A DNA stretch of 64,000 bases from Bryobacterales bacterium. GTDB taxonomy: Bacteria > Acidobacteriota > Terriglobia > Bryobacterales > Bryobacteraceae. The notes beneath the pieces are model-generated. The model searched no databases, was not told the origin of the DNA, and saw only the letters and a program-made list of their open reading frames with translations. Numbering within the stretch: position 1 is the stretch's first letter; the number at the start of each line of letters is the position of its first letter. The position numbers and the translations under genes are program-made. The DNA lies in assembly GCA_020852175.1 (NCBI GenBank), contig JADZBH010000032.1:22482-86481 (forward strand), written 5' to 3'. This document shows positions 7,696 to 15,838 of this stretch, one piece after another.

Positions 7696-9891
7696 ATGAA
7701 ACTGCTCTGGACTCTCACTGCCGCGCTGGGCTTTTCGACGGCCGCTTTCGCGCAAGCGCCCGCCGTGCGCACCCCGGCCGCCCCCAAAGCCGCTCCCGCC
7801 CGATCCGTTCCCGGAAGCCCCGCCGTGGCCAACCTTCCCAAGGACATCGCCTACCCGAAACTGAACCAGATCAAGGTTCCGGGCACGCAACGTCTCGTCC
7901 TGTCCAACGGCATGACGGTATTCCTGCTCGAGGACCACGAACTGCCCACCGTGAAGGCATCAGCTCTGATCCGCACCGGCACGCGCTATGAGCCGGCGGC
8001 CAAGGCCGGTCTTGCCGCCATCACCTCCGAGGTGATGCGCACCGGCGGCAGCACGGCGCGCCCCGGCGACAAGCTGGACGATGAACTGGACCGCCTGGCG
8101 GCTACCGTTGAATTCGGCATGGGCCGTTCCAGCGGCACGGCGTCCATCTCCTGCCTGAAGGAAGACGCCGAAAAAGCGTTCGTCATTCTGGCCGATCTGT
8201 TGCAGCACCCGGCATTTCCTCAGGAAAAGATCGATCTCGAAAAGGAGCAGGCCCGCGCCGGCATCGCGCGCCGCAACGACAACGCCATGGCGATTCATGG
8301 CCGCGAACTGCGCCGCCTCGTCTACGGCAAGCTAAGCCCCTACGCTTCGCAGGCTGAGTACGCAACGCTGGATGCCTTCACGCGCCAGGACCTGATGGTC
8401 TTCCACAAACGCTACTACCAGCCTGAAAACATCATCCTCGGCGTCTGGGGCGACTTCGATGCCGCGGCCATGAAGGCCCTGATCGAGCGCACGCTGGGCG
8501 TCTGGCCCAAGGGAGGCCAGCCGCGTCCGCCGGTGGTGGAGGTGGACTCCGCGCTGGCTGCCAAGCCCGGCGTCTACCTCATTGAAAAGGACGACGTGAA
8601 CCAGTCCAACATCGGTCTCATACGCCTCACCGGCAAGATGAGCGATCCGGACTACTACGACAACACCGTGATGGCAGACATTCTCGGCGGCGGCTTCGCT
8701 TCGCGCCTGTTCAATAAGATCCGCACGGAAATGGGCCTCGCCTATGCCTCCTCGGCCAGTTACAGCCCGGGCATGGACATTCCCGGCACGCTGTCGGTGT
8801 TCATCGGCACCAAGAGCGAAACCACCATGAAGGCCATCGAGTCGATGAAGGGGGAGCTGTCCCGCATGGCCTCGGCAGAGGTGACCGACGCCGAGTTGCG
8901 CACCTCCAAGGACAGCATCCTGAAGGGCGAAGCCTTCGATTACGCCTCCACCGGCCAGGTGGTGAGCCGCCTGATGAACTACGAATACTACGGCTATCCG
9001 GCGGACTTCCTGCAACAGTTCCGCTCGGGCATCGAGAAGGTGACCAAGGCCGGCGTGCTTGCCTCGGCCAGGAAGTGGCTGGAGCAGGACCGTTTCATTC
9101 TGCTGGTGCTCGGCAAACCGGCCGACTTCGACCAGCCGCTCACCAAGCTCGGGCCCGTCACCCCAGTGGACTACTCGATTCCGCAGCCCCAAGCGCCCAA
9201 ACTGGGTGCGGCCACGCCGCAGGCCGAGCAGGCGGGACTGGCCCTGCTGGCCAAGGTGAAGGCGGCCCATGGCGGCGCGGCACTGGACGCCGTGAAGACC
9301 GTCTCGCAGAAAGCTGAAATCAAACTCTCGACGCCGCAGGGCGAGATGGCCCTTCAACAGGAGGCCACCGGTAGCGTGGACGGCAGGCAGGTGGTGAAGA
9401 TGATCACGCCGATGGGCGAAATGATGCAGGGCTTCGACGGCGAAAAGGCGTGGGCTAAGCAGGGCGCCACCGTGCGTGAGGCTCCGGCGTCGCAAACGGC
9501 CATGGCCCGGCAGTCGGCCGTGCGCGACACGATTTCGCTTCTTCAAAACTTCGCCAGGCCGGATTACCAGGTGCAGGCGCTCCCGGAAGAAAAACTGGAG
9601 GGCAAGGAGGTGGCCGCCGTGGCGATCACACACGCGCCCAGTAAGACCACCGTGAAACTGCTGGTCGATCCGGCCACTGGACTGCTCGCGGGCAAGAGCT
9701 ACACCGGCAGCATCATGGGCCAGCCGGGTACGGTGGTGGAACGCTACCTGGACTTCGCCGACGTTTCCGGCGTGAAACTGGCCACGCACACAGCCATGAG
9801 TTTGAACGGCCGCAAAGCCGTCGAGACCACGGTGACGGAGTGGAAGGTGAACCCTCCGGCAGGCCCCGCGATCTTTAACAAACCCCAATAA
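7696..9891 (+). CDS. M16 peptidase-like partner without zinc motif, with C-terminal extension
   Basis: A 731-residue exported protein. A signal peptide ends near AFAQ, followed by an Ala/Pro-rich linker and two M16 domains. At the position of the zinc motif the sequence reads AGLAAITSEVMRTGG, with no HxxEH, so it is expected to be non-catalytic and to complete the chamber of the partner encoded just upstream. After about residue 515 there is a further domain of about 200 residues (MALQQEATGSVDG, GFDGEKAW, LLVDPATGLLAGK, VERYLDFADVSGVKL), resembling LolA/DUF4292-type beta structures that read lipoprotein or cofactor-like ligands. The extension is unusual and may give the complex a cargo or envelope-binding function. 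Confidence 0.88.
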   Translation: MKLLWTLTAALGFSTAAFAQAPAVRTPAAPKAAPARSVPGSPAVANLPKDIAYPKLNQIKVPGTQRLVLSNGMTVFLLEDHELPTVKASALIRTGTRYEPAAKAGLAAITSEVMRTGGSTARPGDKLDDELDRLAATVEFGMGRSSGTASISCLKEDAEKAFVILADLLQHPAFPQEKIDLEKEQARAGIARRNDNAMAIHGRELRRLVYGKLSPYASQAEYATLDAFTRQDLMVFHKRYYQPENIILGVWGDFDAAAMKALIERTLGVWPKGGQPRPPVVEVDSALAAKPGVYLIEKDDVNQSNIGLIRLTGKMSDPDYYDNTVMADILGGGFASRLFNKIRTEMGLAYASSASYSPGMDIPGTLSVFIGTKSETTMKAIESMKGELSRMASAEVTDAELRTSKDSILKGEAFDYASTGQVVSRLMNYEYYGYPADFLQQFRSGIEKVTKAGVLASARKWLEQDRFILLVLGKPADFDQPLTKLGPVTPVDYSIPQPQAPKLGAATPQAEQAGLALLAKVKAAHGGAALDAVKTVSQKAEIKLSTPQGEMALQQEATGSVDGRQVVKMITPMGEMMQGFDGEKAWAKQGATVREAPASQTAMARQSAVRDTISLLQNFARPDYQVQALPEEKLEGKEVAAVAITHAPSKTTVKLLVDPATGLLAGKSYTGSIMGQPGTVVERYLDFADVSGVKLATHTAMSLNGRKAVETTVTEWKVNPPAGPAIFNKPQ

Positions 9892-9911
9892 CGCGCGGCT
9901 TTTCCACGCGG

Positions 9912-9917
9912 TACAAT
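9912..9917 (+). promoter_or_regulatory. -10 hexamer TACAAT, possible leaderless start
   Basis: TACAAT (5 of 6 consensus positions) ends 7 nt before the ATG at 9925 and no Shine-Dalgarno is present. Transcription would begin at or just before the start codon. Confidence 0.45.
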
Positions 9918-9924
9918 ACGCTCC

Positions 9925-10821
9925 ATGTTACGCCGACAGGCTGTTGTACTGGGTATCTCCGCTCCGTGGCTGGTTGGTTCCGCCGCGGCCGCGAAACGCA
10001 TAGACGTCTCACGCTTAAGCGCCATCTCCGACGAAATCGCTCCCGATCAGGCGGGCGCCATCTCGTTCGCCCGCCAATATGGGATGCGGTGGCTCGAACT
10101 CCGTTCCAAACGGGAGACCAGGAAGGAGTATTTCCAGCTTCCCGCCGATGAGTTGAAGGCCGACGCCAAGGCTTTCCGGGATGGCGGCGTGGGCATCTCC
10201 TTCCTGAACACCTCCATGCTGAAATTCGCGATTCCCGGCGTGGAAACGGTGAATCCGCGCCACATGGCCAGCGCCGCCCGTTATGAAAAGCGCCAGCAGG
10301 AATTGGAGTCCGCCATGCGCGCCGCCCACATCCTGGGCGTGTCCAAGGTCCGGATCTTTACCTTCTTCCGCGCCAAGGACCAGACGGGCATGACGCAGCG
10401 CATCGCCGACGACATCGGCCCGCTGGCCGCCCGCGCCCGCAAGGAAGGCATCGAACTGCTCATCGAAAACGAGAACGCCTGCAACGTGGCCTCGTGCGCC
10501 GAACTGGTCACGCTGCTCAAGGCGATTCCGGATAAGAACGTCGGCATCAACTGGGACCCCTTCAACGCCGAGAATACGAACGAGAAGGCGTTCCCCGACG
10601 GCTATCAATTGCTCCCCCGCAAGCGTATCGGCAACGTGCAGGTCAAGGGAAAAAGCTTGCTGGCCGCCTACACGCCCATGGATTGGCCGGGCATCTTCCG
10701 CACGCTCGTTCAAGATGGCTACAAGGGCGAAGTCGGCCTGGAAACGCACATCTTCGGCGAGACACAAATCAAAATGTCGCACGAGTGCATGAAAGAGCTG
10801 GTGCGGATGGTAGCCTCGTAA
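9925..10821 (+). CDS. exported sugar phosphate isomerase/epimerase-like TIM-barrel protein
   Basis: A 298-residue protein with an N-terminal signal peptide (hydrophobic AVVLGISAPWLVGSAAA) followed by an AP_endonuclease_2/xylose-isomerase-like TIM barrel. Visible pieces: ISDEIAPDQAGAISFARQYGMRWLELR, GVSKVRIFTFFR, GIELLIENENACNVASCAEL with metal-ligand glutamates, NVGINWDPFNAENTNEKAF and GLETHIFGE. Family members bind a divalent metal and isomerise or epimerise sugars; the substrate cannot be told. Signal-peptide-bearing versions are common in Acidobacteriota and Planctomycetes. A small membrane-anchored gene follows after 7 bp. Confidence 0.85.
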   Translation: MLRRQAVVLGISAPWLVGSAAAAKRIDVSRLSAISDEIAPDQAGAISFARQYGMRWLELRSKRETRKEYFQLPADELKADAKAFRDGGVGISFLNTSMLKFAIPGVETVNPRHMASAARYEKRQQELESAMRAAHILGVSKVRIFTFFRAKDQTGMTQRIADDIGPLAARARKEGIELLIENENACNVASCAELVTLLKAIPDKNVGINWDPFNAENTNEKAFPDGYQLLPRKRIGNVQVKGKSLLAAYTPMDWPGIFRTLVQDGYKGEVGLETHIFGETQIKMSHECMKELVRMVAS

Positions 10822-10828
10822 CAGGACC

Positions 10829-11323
10829 ATGAACAGGTTCGCGGCCATTGGCCTGCTGATCGCCGCCGCGGCGGCAGGCGCCATCTTCTTCCTCAACCGG
10901 GGTTCGCAAATCCGGATCGAGGGCGTCATGAAGAAGGTGAGAATGCAGAAGCTCTATGAGCAATCGACGCTGCTCGTCTTCGACTTCCGCTTCTCCAACC
11001 CGGCCAACTATCCCTTCGTAGTGGCCGAGGTCACCTCGGAGTGCACGCTGGCCGATGGCAGCAAATTGGAAGGTGAACTGGTGACCGACGCCGACGCCAA
11101 ACCCATTTTCGCCTTCCACGCCCTCACGCTCGGCGCCAAGTACAACGAATCGCTGATTCGCAAAAGCCGCGTGCCGCCCAAGACCACCGAGGACCGCATG
11201 ATCGCCATGGTCTATAAGTCCGAGCCCGGACCCCTGGAAAAGCGCACCGGGTGCGTGCTGCGGATTCACGACGTGGACGGCGCCGTCAGCACCATCGCCG
11301 AAACGCCCGGTGCGGCCCGTTAA
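10829..11323 (+). CDS. membrane-anchored hypothetical protein
   Basis: A 164-residue protein of unknown function. One N-terminal membrane helix (about residues 4-22) is followed by a beta-rich exported region with FDFRFSNPANYPFVVAEV and LTLGAKYNESLIRKSRVPP, a pattern reminiscent of LEA14/FxLYD-type domains with paired strands, though I do not recognise a specific family. ACAGGA lies 4 nt before the ATG. It is probably translated from the same message as the upstream isomerase-like gene. Its last 4 bp overlap the 3' end of the opposing GNAT gene. Confidence 0.65.
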   Translation: MNRFAAIGLLIAAAAAGAIFFLNRGSQIRIEGVMKKVRMQKLYEQSTLLVFDFRFSNPANYPFVVAEVTSECTLADGSKLEGELVTDADAKPIFAFHALTLGAKYNESLIRKSRVPPKTTEDRMIAMVYKSEPGPLEKRTGCVLRIHDVDGAVSTIAETPGAAR

Positions 11324-11778
11324 CGCGCCAGAACGAAATCCGCCTCGTACATGTCGTAGACGGTGCGCCGCATGCCGCTGCGCTCGTAGACGCCCTGAGC
11401 CCGCAAGTTCTCCTTTTCCACGTACAGGCGGATGCCGCACACGCCTCCATCGGCTTGGGCGCGGCGCAGCAGATCGTCATAGAGGGCCTTGTACACGCCC
11501 TGGCCGCGCGCTTCCGGCGCGACATAGACACTCTGAATCCACCAGAACACCCCGTTCCGCCAGTCGCTCCATTCATAAGTCACCATCAACTGTCCCGCCA
11601 CCGCGCCCGCCGCCTCGGCCACCAGATACCAGCCGCGGCCGGACTGGTCGAACACCGCCCGCACGCCGGCCAGCACGCGCGCCGGGTCCAGTTCGATGTG
11701 CTCGGTTTCGCGCGCCATCAAGACGTTGAATCGGGCGATGGTTTCGGCATCCTCTCGCCTGGCCGGGCGGATGGTCAT
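11320..11778 (-). CDS. GNAT family N-acetyltransferase
   Basis: A 152-residue GCN5-related acetyltransferase. The start MTIRPARREDAETIARFN is the classic GNAT beginning; acetyl-CoA loop VYVAPEARGQGVYKALYDDLL and C-terminal LYVEKENLRAQGVYERSGM are visible. The substrate is unknown; the tandem IQSVYV and GMRR elements fit amino-acid or antibiotic-type acetyltransferases. An upstream ATG at 11787 adds three residues, but the ATG at 11778 is preferred because TGG-CATAAT ends 7 nt before it, matching the leaderless pattern of other genes here. Confidence 0.85.
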   Translation of the reverse strand: MTIRPARREDAETIARFNVLMARETEHIELDPARVLAGVRAVFDQSGRGWYLVAEAAGAVAGQLMVTYEWSDWRNGVFWWIQSVYVAPEARGQGVYKALYDDLLRRAQADGGVCGIRLYVEKENLRAQGVYERSGMRRTVYDMYEADFVLAR

Positions 11779-11785
11779 ACCGGCC

Positions 11786-11794
11786 ATTATGCCA
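11786..11794 (-). promoter_or_regulatory. extended -10 TGG-CATAAT before GNAT gene
   Basis: The minus strand reads TGG-CATAAT, 5 of 6 matches plus the TG extension, ending 7 nt before the ATG at 11778 with no Shine-Dalgarno between. Confidence 0.45.
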
Positions 11795-11829
11795 GCCGGG
11801 AAGCGTACGCCGCCCCGCCTGTCGATTTT

Positions 11830-11861
11830 TTGAACCCGCCGGGGCCGGACTCCGTTACACT
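11830..11861 (+). promoter_or_regulatory. candidate promoter of the SPFH/DUF4178/SpeE operon
   Basis: TTGAAC at 11830-11835 and TACACT at 11856-11861 with a 20-bp spacer, which is longer than ideal. This is the only promoter-like pair in the 160 bp before the operon. A 5' leader of about 70 nt would follow, ending with AGGAGG before the ATG at 11941. Confidence 0.35.
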
Positions 11862-11940
11862 GTCTGAGTACCTAGTGGCGGGGTGCGGGTGCGGGCCCAC
11901 CGGCCCGGCTTGCCGCCGCCGACGTGCAGGAGGGCACACC

Positions 11941-13011
11941 ATGTCGTTCGGCGACACTGTAAAGAGCTTCCTCAAGAAGCAATTCATCGACGTCATTCAC
12001 TGGACCGAGCCCGAGGATGGCATCCTCGCCTGGCGCTTTCCCATGCAGGACATGGAAATCCAGAATGGCGCCAAACTCACGGTCCGCGAGTCGCAGATGG
12101 CTCTGTTTGTCAATGAAGGACAGGCCGCCGACGCGTTTGGGCCCGGGCTGGTCACGCTCAACACGCAGACGCTGCCGTTGCTGACCAACCTGATGAATTG
12201 GGACAAGATGTTCCAGTCGCCCTTCAAAAGCGACGTGTACTTCTTTTCCACCCGCCAGCAGGTGAACCAGAAGTGGGGCACGCAGCAGCCCATTACGATT
12301 CGCGACAAGGAGTTCGGCGCCGTGCGCTTGCGCGCCTTCGGCATTTATAGCTGGCACATCGTCGATCCCAAGGCCTTCCATCAGAAGGTAAGCGGCACGC
12401 GGGACATCTACCGTTCCGCCGAAATCGAAGGCCAGTTGCGCGGCACCCTCATTGGACGCATGAGCGACGCCTTCGCCGAGAGCGGCATTCCGTTCCTCGA
12501 CATGGCCGCCAACCAGCACGAGATGAGCCAGCGCATCGGAGCCTTCCTGGCGCAATCGTTCGCCGAGATGGGGCTTGCCCTGGACAGCTTCGTCGTCGAA
12601 AACCTCTCGCTGCCCGACGAATTGCAGAAGCGGCTCGACGAGCGCATTTCGATGAACATGATCGGCGACATGGGCAAGTACACGCAATTCCAGGTGGCGC
12701 AGTCCATTCCCATCGCCGCGGCCAACGAAAGCGGGATCGCCGGCGTGGGCGCGGGCCTGGCTGCCGGCTTCGGCATGGCCGGCCAGATGACCGCCGCCCT
12801 GGGCGGCCTGGGCGCGCAACCGCCGCAACCGCCTCAGCAGCCACCGCCCGCCGCGCCTCCGCAGGCTCCCCAAGGCGGCGCGCCGCCCGTGGCGCCCGTC
12901 GCCGGGGTGGCCGTCACGCCCGCGACGGACACCAAGTTCTGCCTGGAATGCGGCCAGCGCATTCCGCGCACTTCCAAATTCTGCACCGAGTGTGGTAAAC
13001 CACAAGGCTGA
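11941..13011 (+). CDS. SPFH-domain protein with C-terminal zinc ribbon
   Basis: A 356-residue protein of the YdjI/virion-core-like SPFH class. Residues 1-240 form the SPFH (stomatin/flotillin-like) domain: GILAWRFPMQDMEIQNGAKL, RESQMALFVNEG, RLRAFGIYSWHIVDPKAF and GLALDSFVVENLSLP. A Gly/Ala-rich segment and a Pro/Ala-rich linker (about 280-325) follow, then a zinc ribbon with Cys334, Cys337, Cys348 and Cys351. The ATG at 11941 has AGGAGG 7 nt upstream. SPFH proteins oligomerise at membranes and organise microdomains. It is first in a seven-gene operon whose DUF4178 members also carry zinc ribbons, which suggests shared assembly. Confidence 0.88.
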   Translation: MSFGDTVKSFLKKQFIDVIHWTEPEDGILAWRFPMQDMEIQNGAKLTVRESQMALFVNEGQAADAFGPGLVTLNTQTLPLLTNLMNWDKMFQSPFKSDVYFFSTRQQVNQKWGTQQPITIRDKEFGAVRLRAFGIYSWHIVDPKAFHQKVSGTRDIYRSAEIEGQLRGTLIGRMSDAFAESGIPFLDMAANQHEMSQRIGAFLAQSFAEMGLALDSFVVENLSLPDELQKRLDERISMNMIGDMGKYTQFQVAQSIPIAAANESGIAGVGAGLAAGFGMAGQMTAALGGLGAQPPQPPQQPPPAAPPQAPQGGAPPVAPVAGVAVTPATDTKFCLECGQRIPRTSKFCTECGKPQG

Positions 13012-13391
13012 TGTCCGGATGCGAATGGGTCGTGGACGCGCGCGGCTGCGACCCAGAACCTCTACGTGATCCCGGCCGCCTGCGCCTCCTGCTGGAGCGC
13101 CTGGTGGCCGATCTGCCTTTGCATCCCGTGGGCGCGCCGCTCTGGCATCAGTTCCCCGGCGAAGGCGGCATCACGGGACTGTGCCTGCTGTCGGAATCGC
13201 ACTTTGCCTGTCACAGCTTCCCCGAACACGGTTCGCTCTGCGTGAACCTGTTCTGCTGCCGTCCCCGGGCCGATTGGGACTTCGCAAGCTATCTGAAACG
13301 CGAGTTCGGCGCCTCCAGCGTGGAGGTGCGCCGCATCGAACGCGACTATGGCGGCCTCAGCGCCGCCCGGAAGGACCCGCCGGCCGCATGA
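13011..13391 (+). CDS. S-adenosylmethionine decarboxylase-like protein (SpeD family)
   Basis: A 126-residue protein of the class 1B bacterial AdoMet decarboxylase fold. The processing site is visible as LLSESHFACHSFPEHG: Glu62-Ser63 is the expected self-cleavage bond giving the pyruvoyl group, His68 the processing His, and Cys83 the catalytic acid, numbering identical to that I recall for the Thermotoga enzyme. It is therefore likely active and would supply decarboxylated AdoMet, the aminopropyl donor. The start codon overlaps the SPFH stop by one base and the stop overlaps the next ATG by 4 bp, so translation is coupled. Its product would be used by the SpeE-like protein at the end of the operon. 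Confidence 0.85.
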   Translation: MSGCEWVVDARGCDPEPLRDPGRLRLLLERLVADLPLHPVGAPLWHQFPGEGGITGLCLLSESHFACHSFPEHGSLCVNLFCCRPRADWDFASYLKREFGASSVEVRRIERDYGGLSAARKDPPAA

Positions 13392-14020
13392 GAACCGCCA
13401 GCAACTGCCCCCAGTGCGGAGCCCCCGTCGAGTTTCTATTCTCCAATGCCGTGCAGACCACCTGCCCGTACTGCAACTCCATCCTGGTCCGCACCGATCT
13501 CGACCTGAAGCGCGTCGGAGAAGTAAGCGACATCGCCGACAACTCCTCGCCCATCCAGCTCCGCACCGAGGGCATCTATCGCAACCGGGCCTTCCAGGTG
13601 GTGGGCCGCATCGCCTATGTCTACGAGGCCGGCAGTTGGAACGAATGGCACCTCGGTTTCCAGGATGGCAGCAGCGGCTGGCTGAGCGACGCGCAACTGG
13701 ACTACGCCATCAGCTTCGCCATGAAGGAGCATCCGCGCATTCCGCCCGAGTCCAACGTCGGCCGCGGCTGGCGGATGAAAGTCCGCGAAGCCGAGTTGAT
13801 GGTTACCACCATGACCAAGGCGCGTTACGGCGGCGTCGAAGGCGAACTCCCCTTCGAGTATTGGGACAAAAGCGAAATGGTCTTCGCCGACATGCGCTCG
13901 AACTCCCGCGGCTTCGCCACCATCGACTACAGCGAGGATCCGCCCCTGTTCTTCATGGGCGAGGCCGTCGGATTCGACGATTTGAAGCTGCGCAACCTGC
14001 GCGAGTTCGAGGGCTGGTAA
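13388..14020 (+). CDS. DUF4178 zinc-ribbon protein (short)
   Basis: A 210-residue protein starting with a zinc ribbon (Cys7, Cys10, Cys26, Cys29) followed by one DUF4178 domain: GIYRNRAFQVVGRIAYVY, WNEWHLGFQDGSSGWLSDAQ, EGELPFEYWDKSEMVFADMR and DYSEDPPLFFMGEAV. The ATG at 13388 sits in an ATGA overlap with the upstream speD-like stop. DUF4178 is a beta-rich domain with no established activity, repeatedly found beside SpeE-like, DUF350 and SPFH genes. No membrane segment is present, so it probably acts in the cytoplasm at the membrane complex. Confidence 0.88.
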   Translation: MRTASNCPQCGAPVEFLFSNAVQTTCPYCNSILVRTDLDLKRVGEVSDIADNSSPIQLRTEGIYRNRAFQVVGRIAYVYEAGSWNEWHLGFQDGSSGWLSDAQLDYAISFAMKEHPRIPPESNVGRGWRMKVREAELMVTTMTKARYGGVEGELPFEYWDKSEMVFADMRSNSRGFATIDYSEDPPLFFMGEAVGFDDLKLRNLREFEGW

Positions 14021-14023
14021 CGC

Positions 14024-15358
14024 ATGGGCGCCTCCACCCGGCCTCGCATCCAGTCCAAAGCGCTCGAATGTCCCAACTGCGGCGGCGCGGTGCAATTGCG
14101 CGGCCTGGCGCATTCGCTGAACGCCGTCTGCCCCCAGTGCATGTCCGTGCTCGACGTGCGGCATGAACAGGTGCGCATTCTGCAAAAGTACGGCTCCAAG
14201 GCGGCTTACGCCACGCCGCTCATCCCGCTCGGCACGCGCGGAAAATTCGACGGCACGCCCTTCGAGGCCATCGGCTTCCAGGTGCGCCGCATTGTCGTCG
14301 ATGGCACGCCTTACGAGTGGCGCGAATACCTGTTGTTCAACCCCTTTCAGGGCTTCCGCTATCTCTCCGAATACGACGGCCACTGGAACTACATCCGCAC
14401 CGTGCCTGGCCTGCCCGCCTTCGGCGGCATCGACGGACGCAAGGCGGCCTTCTGGGAAGGGGATGGCTTCAAACACTTCCAGCACGCCCAGGCCACCACC
14501 GTGTTCGTGCTCGGCGAGTTTCCCTTCCAGGTGCGCAATGGCGACACGGCCGAGGTGGACGACTACATCGCGCCGCCCAAGGTGCTCTCCAGCGAAATCG
14601 TTCCCGGCGAGATCACCTGGTCAATCGGTGACTACCGGACCGGCGAGGAAATCTGGAAGGCGTTCCAGTTGCCCGGCGCGCCGCCGGCGGCCGCGGGCGT
14701 CTACGCCAACCAGCCCGCGCCCGCCGAGGTGAAATCCGGCTTCTGGTCGGCTCTAAGCACCGCCGTGGCGCTGGAGGCGCTGCTCTTCGTCACACTCGTC
14801 GCCTGCATGCTCTTCATGAGCGACAAGCAGGTGCTCAAGCAGAACTACTTTTTCCGCGCCAACACGCCGGGTGAGCAGTCCTTCGTCACGCCTGTTTTCG
14901 AGTTGAAAGGACGCCCCAGCAACGTCGAGGTGGATCTCGATACCAACCTGCGCCAGAACTGGGCCTATTTCAACATGGCGCTGATCAACGAGGACACCGG
15001 GCAGGCCTGGGACTTCGGCCGCGAGGTGAGCTACTACTCCGGCTCGGACTGGACCGAAGGCTCGTCGAACGACAGCGTGCGCGTCCCGTCGGTCCCCGCC
15101 GGCCGCTACTATCTGCGTGTGGAACCCGAGATGGAGGCCACGCCGACCAGCGTCTACACCACGGGACCGCGCGAAATGACGTACACGGTCACCATCCGGC
15201 GCGACGTGCCGGCTTACTGGCCGCTGCTGCTGGCCATGCTGCTCGTGCCGCTGCCCGCGCTGTTCAAACTGACCAAGAAAACCAGCTTCGAATCCATGCG
15301 CTGGGCCGAAAGCGACTACGGTTCGGCCACCGGTGGCGGATCGGACGAGGAGGAATAA
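14024..15358 (+). CDS. DUF4178 zinc-ribbon membrane protein (long)
   Basis: A 444-residue paralogue of the preceding gene. Zinc ribbon at Cys16, Cys19, Cys36 and Cys39; DUF4178 domain about 55-210 (PFEAIGFQVRRIVVDGTPYEWREYLLF, GFRYLSEYDGHWNYI, LGEFPFQVRNGDTAEVDDYIAPP). A membrane helix at about 244-264 leads into an extracytoplasmic beta domain of about 130 residues (FELKGRPSNVEVDLDTNLRQNWAYF, VPAGRYYLRVEPE), closed by a second helix at about 398-415 and an acidic tail. This places the zinc-ribbon and DUF4178 parts inside and a beta-sandwich outside. It begins 3 bp after the previous stop. Confidence 0.87.
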   Translation: MGASTRPRIQSKALECPNCGGAVQLRGLAHSLNAVCPQCMSVLDVRHEQVRILQKYGSKAAYATPLIPLGTRGKFDGTPFEAIGFQVRRIVVDGTPYEWREYLLFNPFQGFRYLSEYDGHWNYIRTVPGLPAFGGIDGRKAAFWEGDGFKHFQHAQATTVFVLGEFPFQVRNGDTAEVDDYIAPPKVLSSEIVPGEITWSIGDYRTGEEIWKAFQLPGAPPAAAGVYANQPAPAEVKSGFWSALSTAVALEALLFVTLVACMLFMSDKQVLKQNYFFRANTPGEQSFVTPVFELKGRPSNVEVDLDTNLRQNWAYFNMALINEDTGQAWDFGREVSYYSGSDWTEGSSNDSVRVPSVPAGRYYLRVEPEMEATPTSVYTTGPREMTYTVTIRRDVPAYWPLLLAMLLVPLPALFKLTKKTSFESMRWAESDYGSATGGGSDEEE

Positions 15359-15360
15359 GC

Positions 15361-15543
15361 ATGCGGCCGGGATACCTGCTCTACGGATTGCTGCTTGTCG
15401 GCGGCGCCGGCTATTACAACTTCCGCGGCTTGAGCCTGTCGGACATAAACGAGGTGCGGAATGTGCCCAAATCGGTGCGTGACAACCCCGGTTCCTACCG
15501 GTCGCACTATGGCGGTTCTCCGCGCTACTTTGGAGGGAAATAG
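15361..15543 (+). CDS. small membrane protein in the DUF4178/SpeE operon
   Basis: A 60-residue protein starting 2 bp after the long DUF4178 gene. One N-terminal hydrophobic stretch (about residues 4-18), then a polar region with RNVPKSVRDNPGSYRSHYGG. No family is recognised. Its position within the tight operon and high coding-style GC support it as a real gene; the RNVPKSVRDNPGSYRSHY stretch is the sort of tail seen in small companions of DUF4178 proteins. Confidence 0.65.
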   Translation: MRPGYLLYGLLLVGGAGYYNFRGLSLSDINEVRNVPKSVRDNPGSYRSHYGGSPRYFGGK

Positions 15544-15552
15544 GAGAGGCTT

Positions 15553-15765
15553 ATGATGGAATTCCAAATCGGCAACCTGATCAACGCCTTCGTCTACGCC
15601 CTGTTGGGCATCGTGCTGTTCGTCATCAGCTTCACCATCCTCGACAAACTCACGCCTTATGCGCTGTGGGAGGAGATTGTCGAGCACAAGAACATGGCCC
15701 TGGCCATCATGGTGGGCTTCATGTCGCTGGGCATGTGCGTCATCATCGCCGCGGCCGTGCACTAA
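15553..15765 (+). CDS. DUF350 membrane protein
   Basis: A 70-residue protein with two transmembrane helices (about 9-31 and 46-69), matching one DUF350 unit: NAFVYALLGIVLFVISFTILDKLTP, then NMALAIMVGFMSLGMCVIIAAAVH. GGAGAGGC lies just upstream of the double ATG. DUF350 proteins are small membrane proteins of unknown role that recur next to SpeE-like and DUF4178 genes. A single two-helix unit is half the length of the common four-helix form. Confidence 0.85.
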   Translation: MMEFQIGNLINAFVYALLGIVLFVISFTILDKLTPYALWEEIVEHKNMALAIMVGFMSLGMCVIIAAAVH

Positions 15766-15838
15766 TGTTCACGGGCGCACCACGCAGCCTTTGCGCGCGG
15801 GCGGGCGGCGCCACGGGCACGCCGGAAACCCACGCGCC

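Noticed and set aside
11251..11940. N-terminal extension of the SPFH gene
   Set aside because: It overlaps the GNAT and hypothetical genes and carries no SPFH features; the ATG at 11941 has a good Shine-Dalgarno.
15659..15838. Extension of the SpeE-like gene over DUF350
   Set aside because: It overlaps the DUF350 gene in another frame; ATG 15839 begins the first membrane helix.
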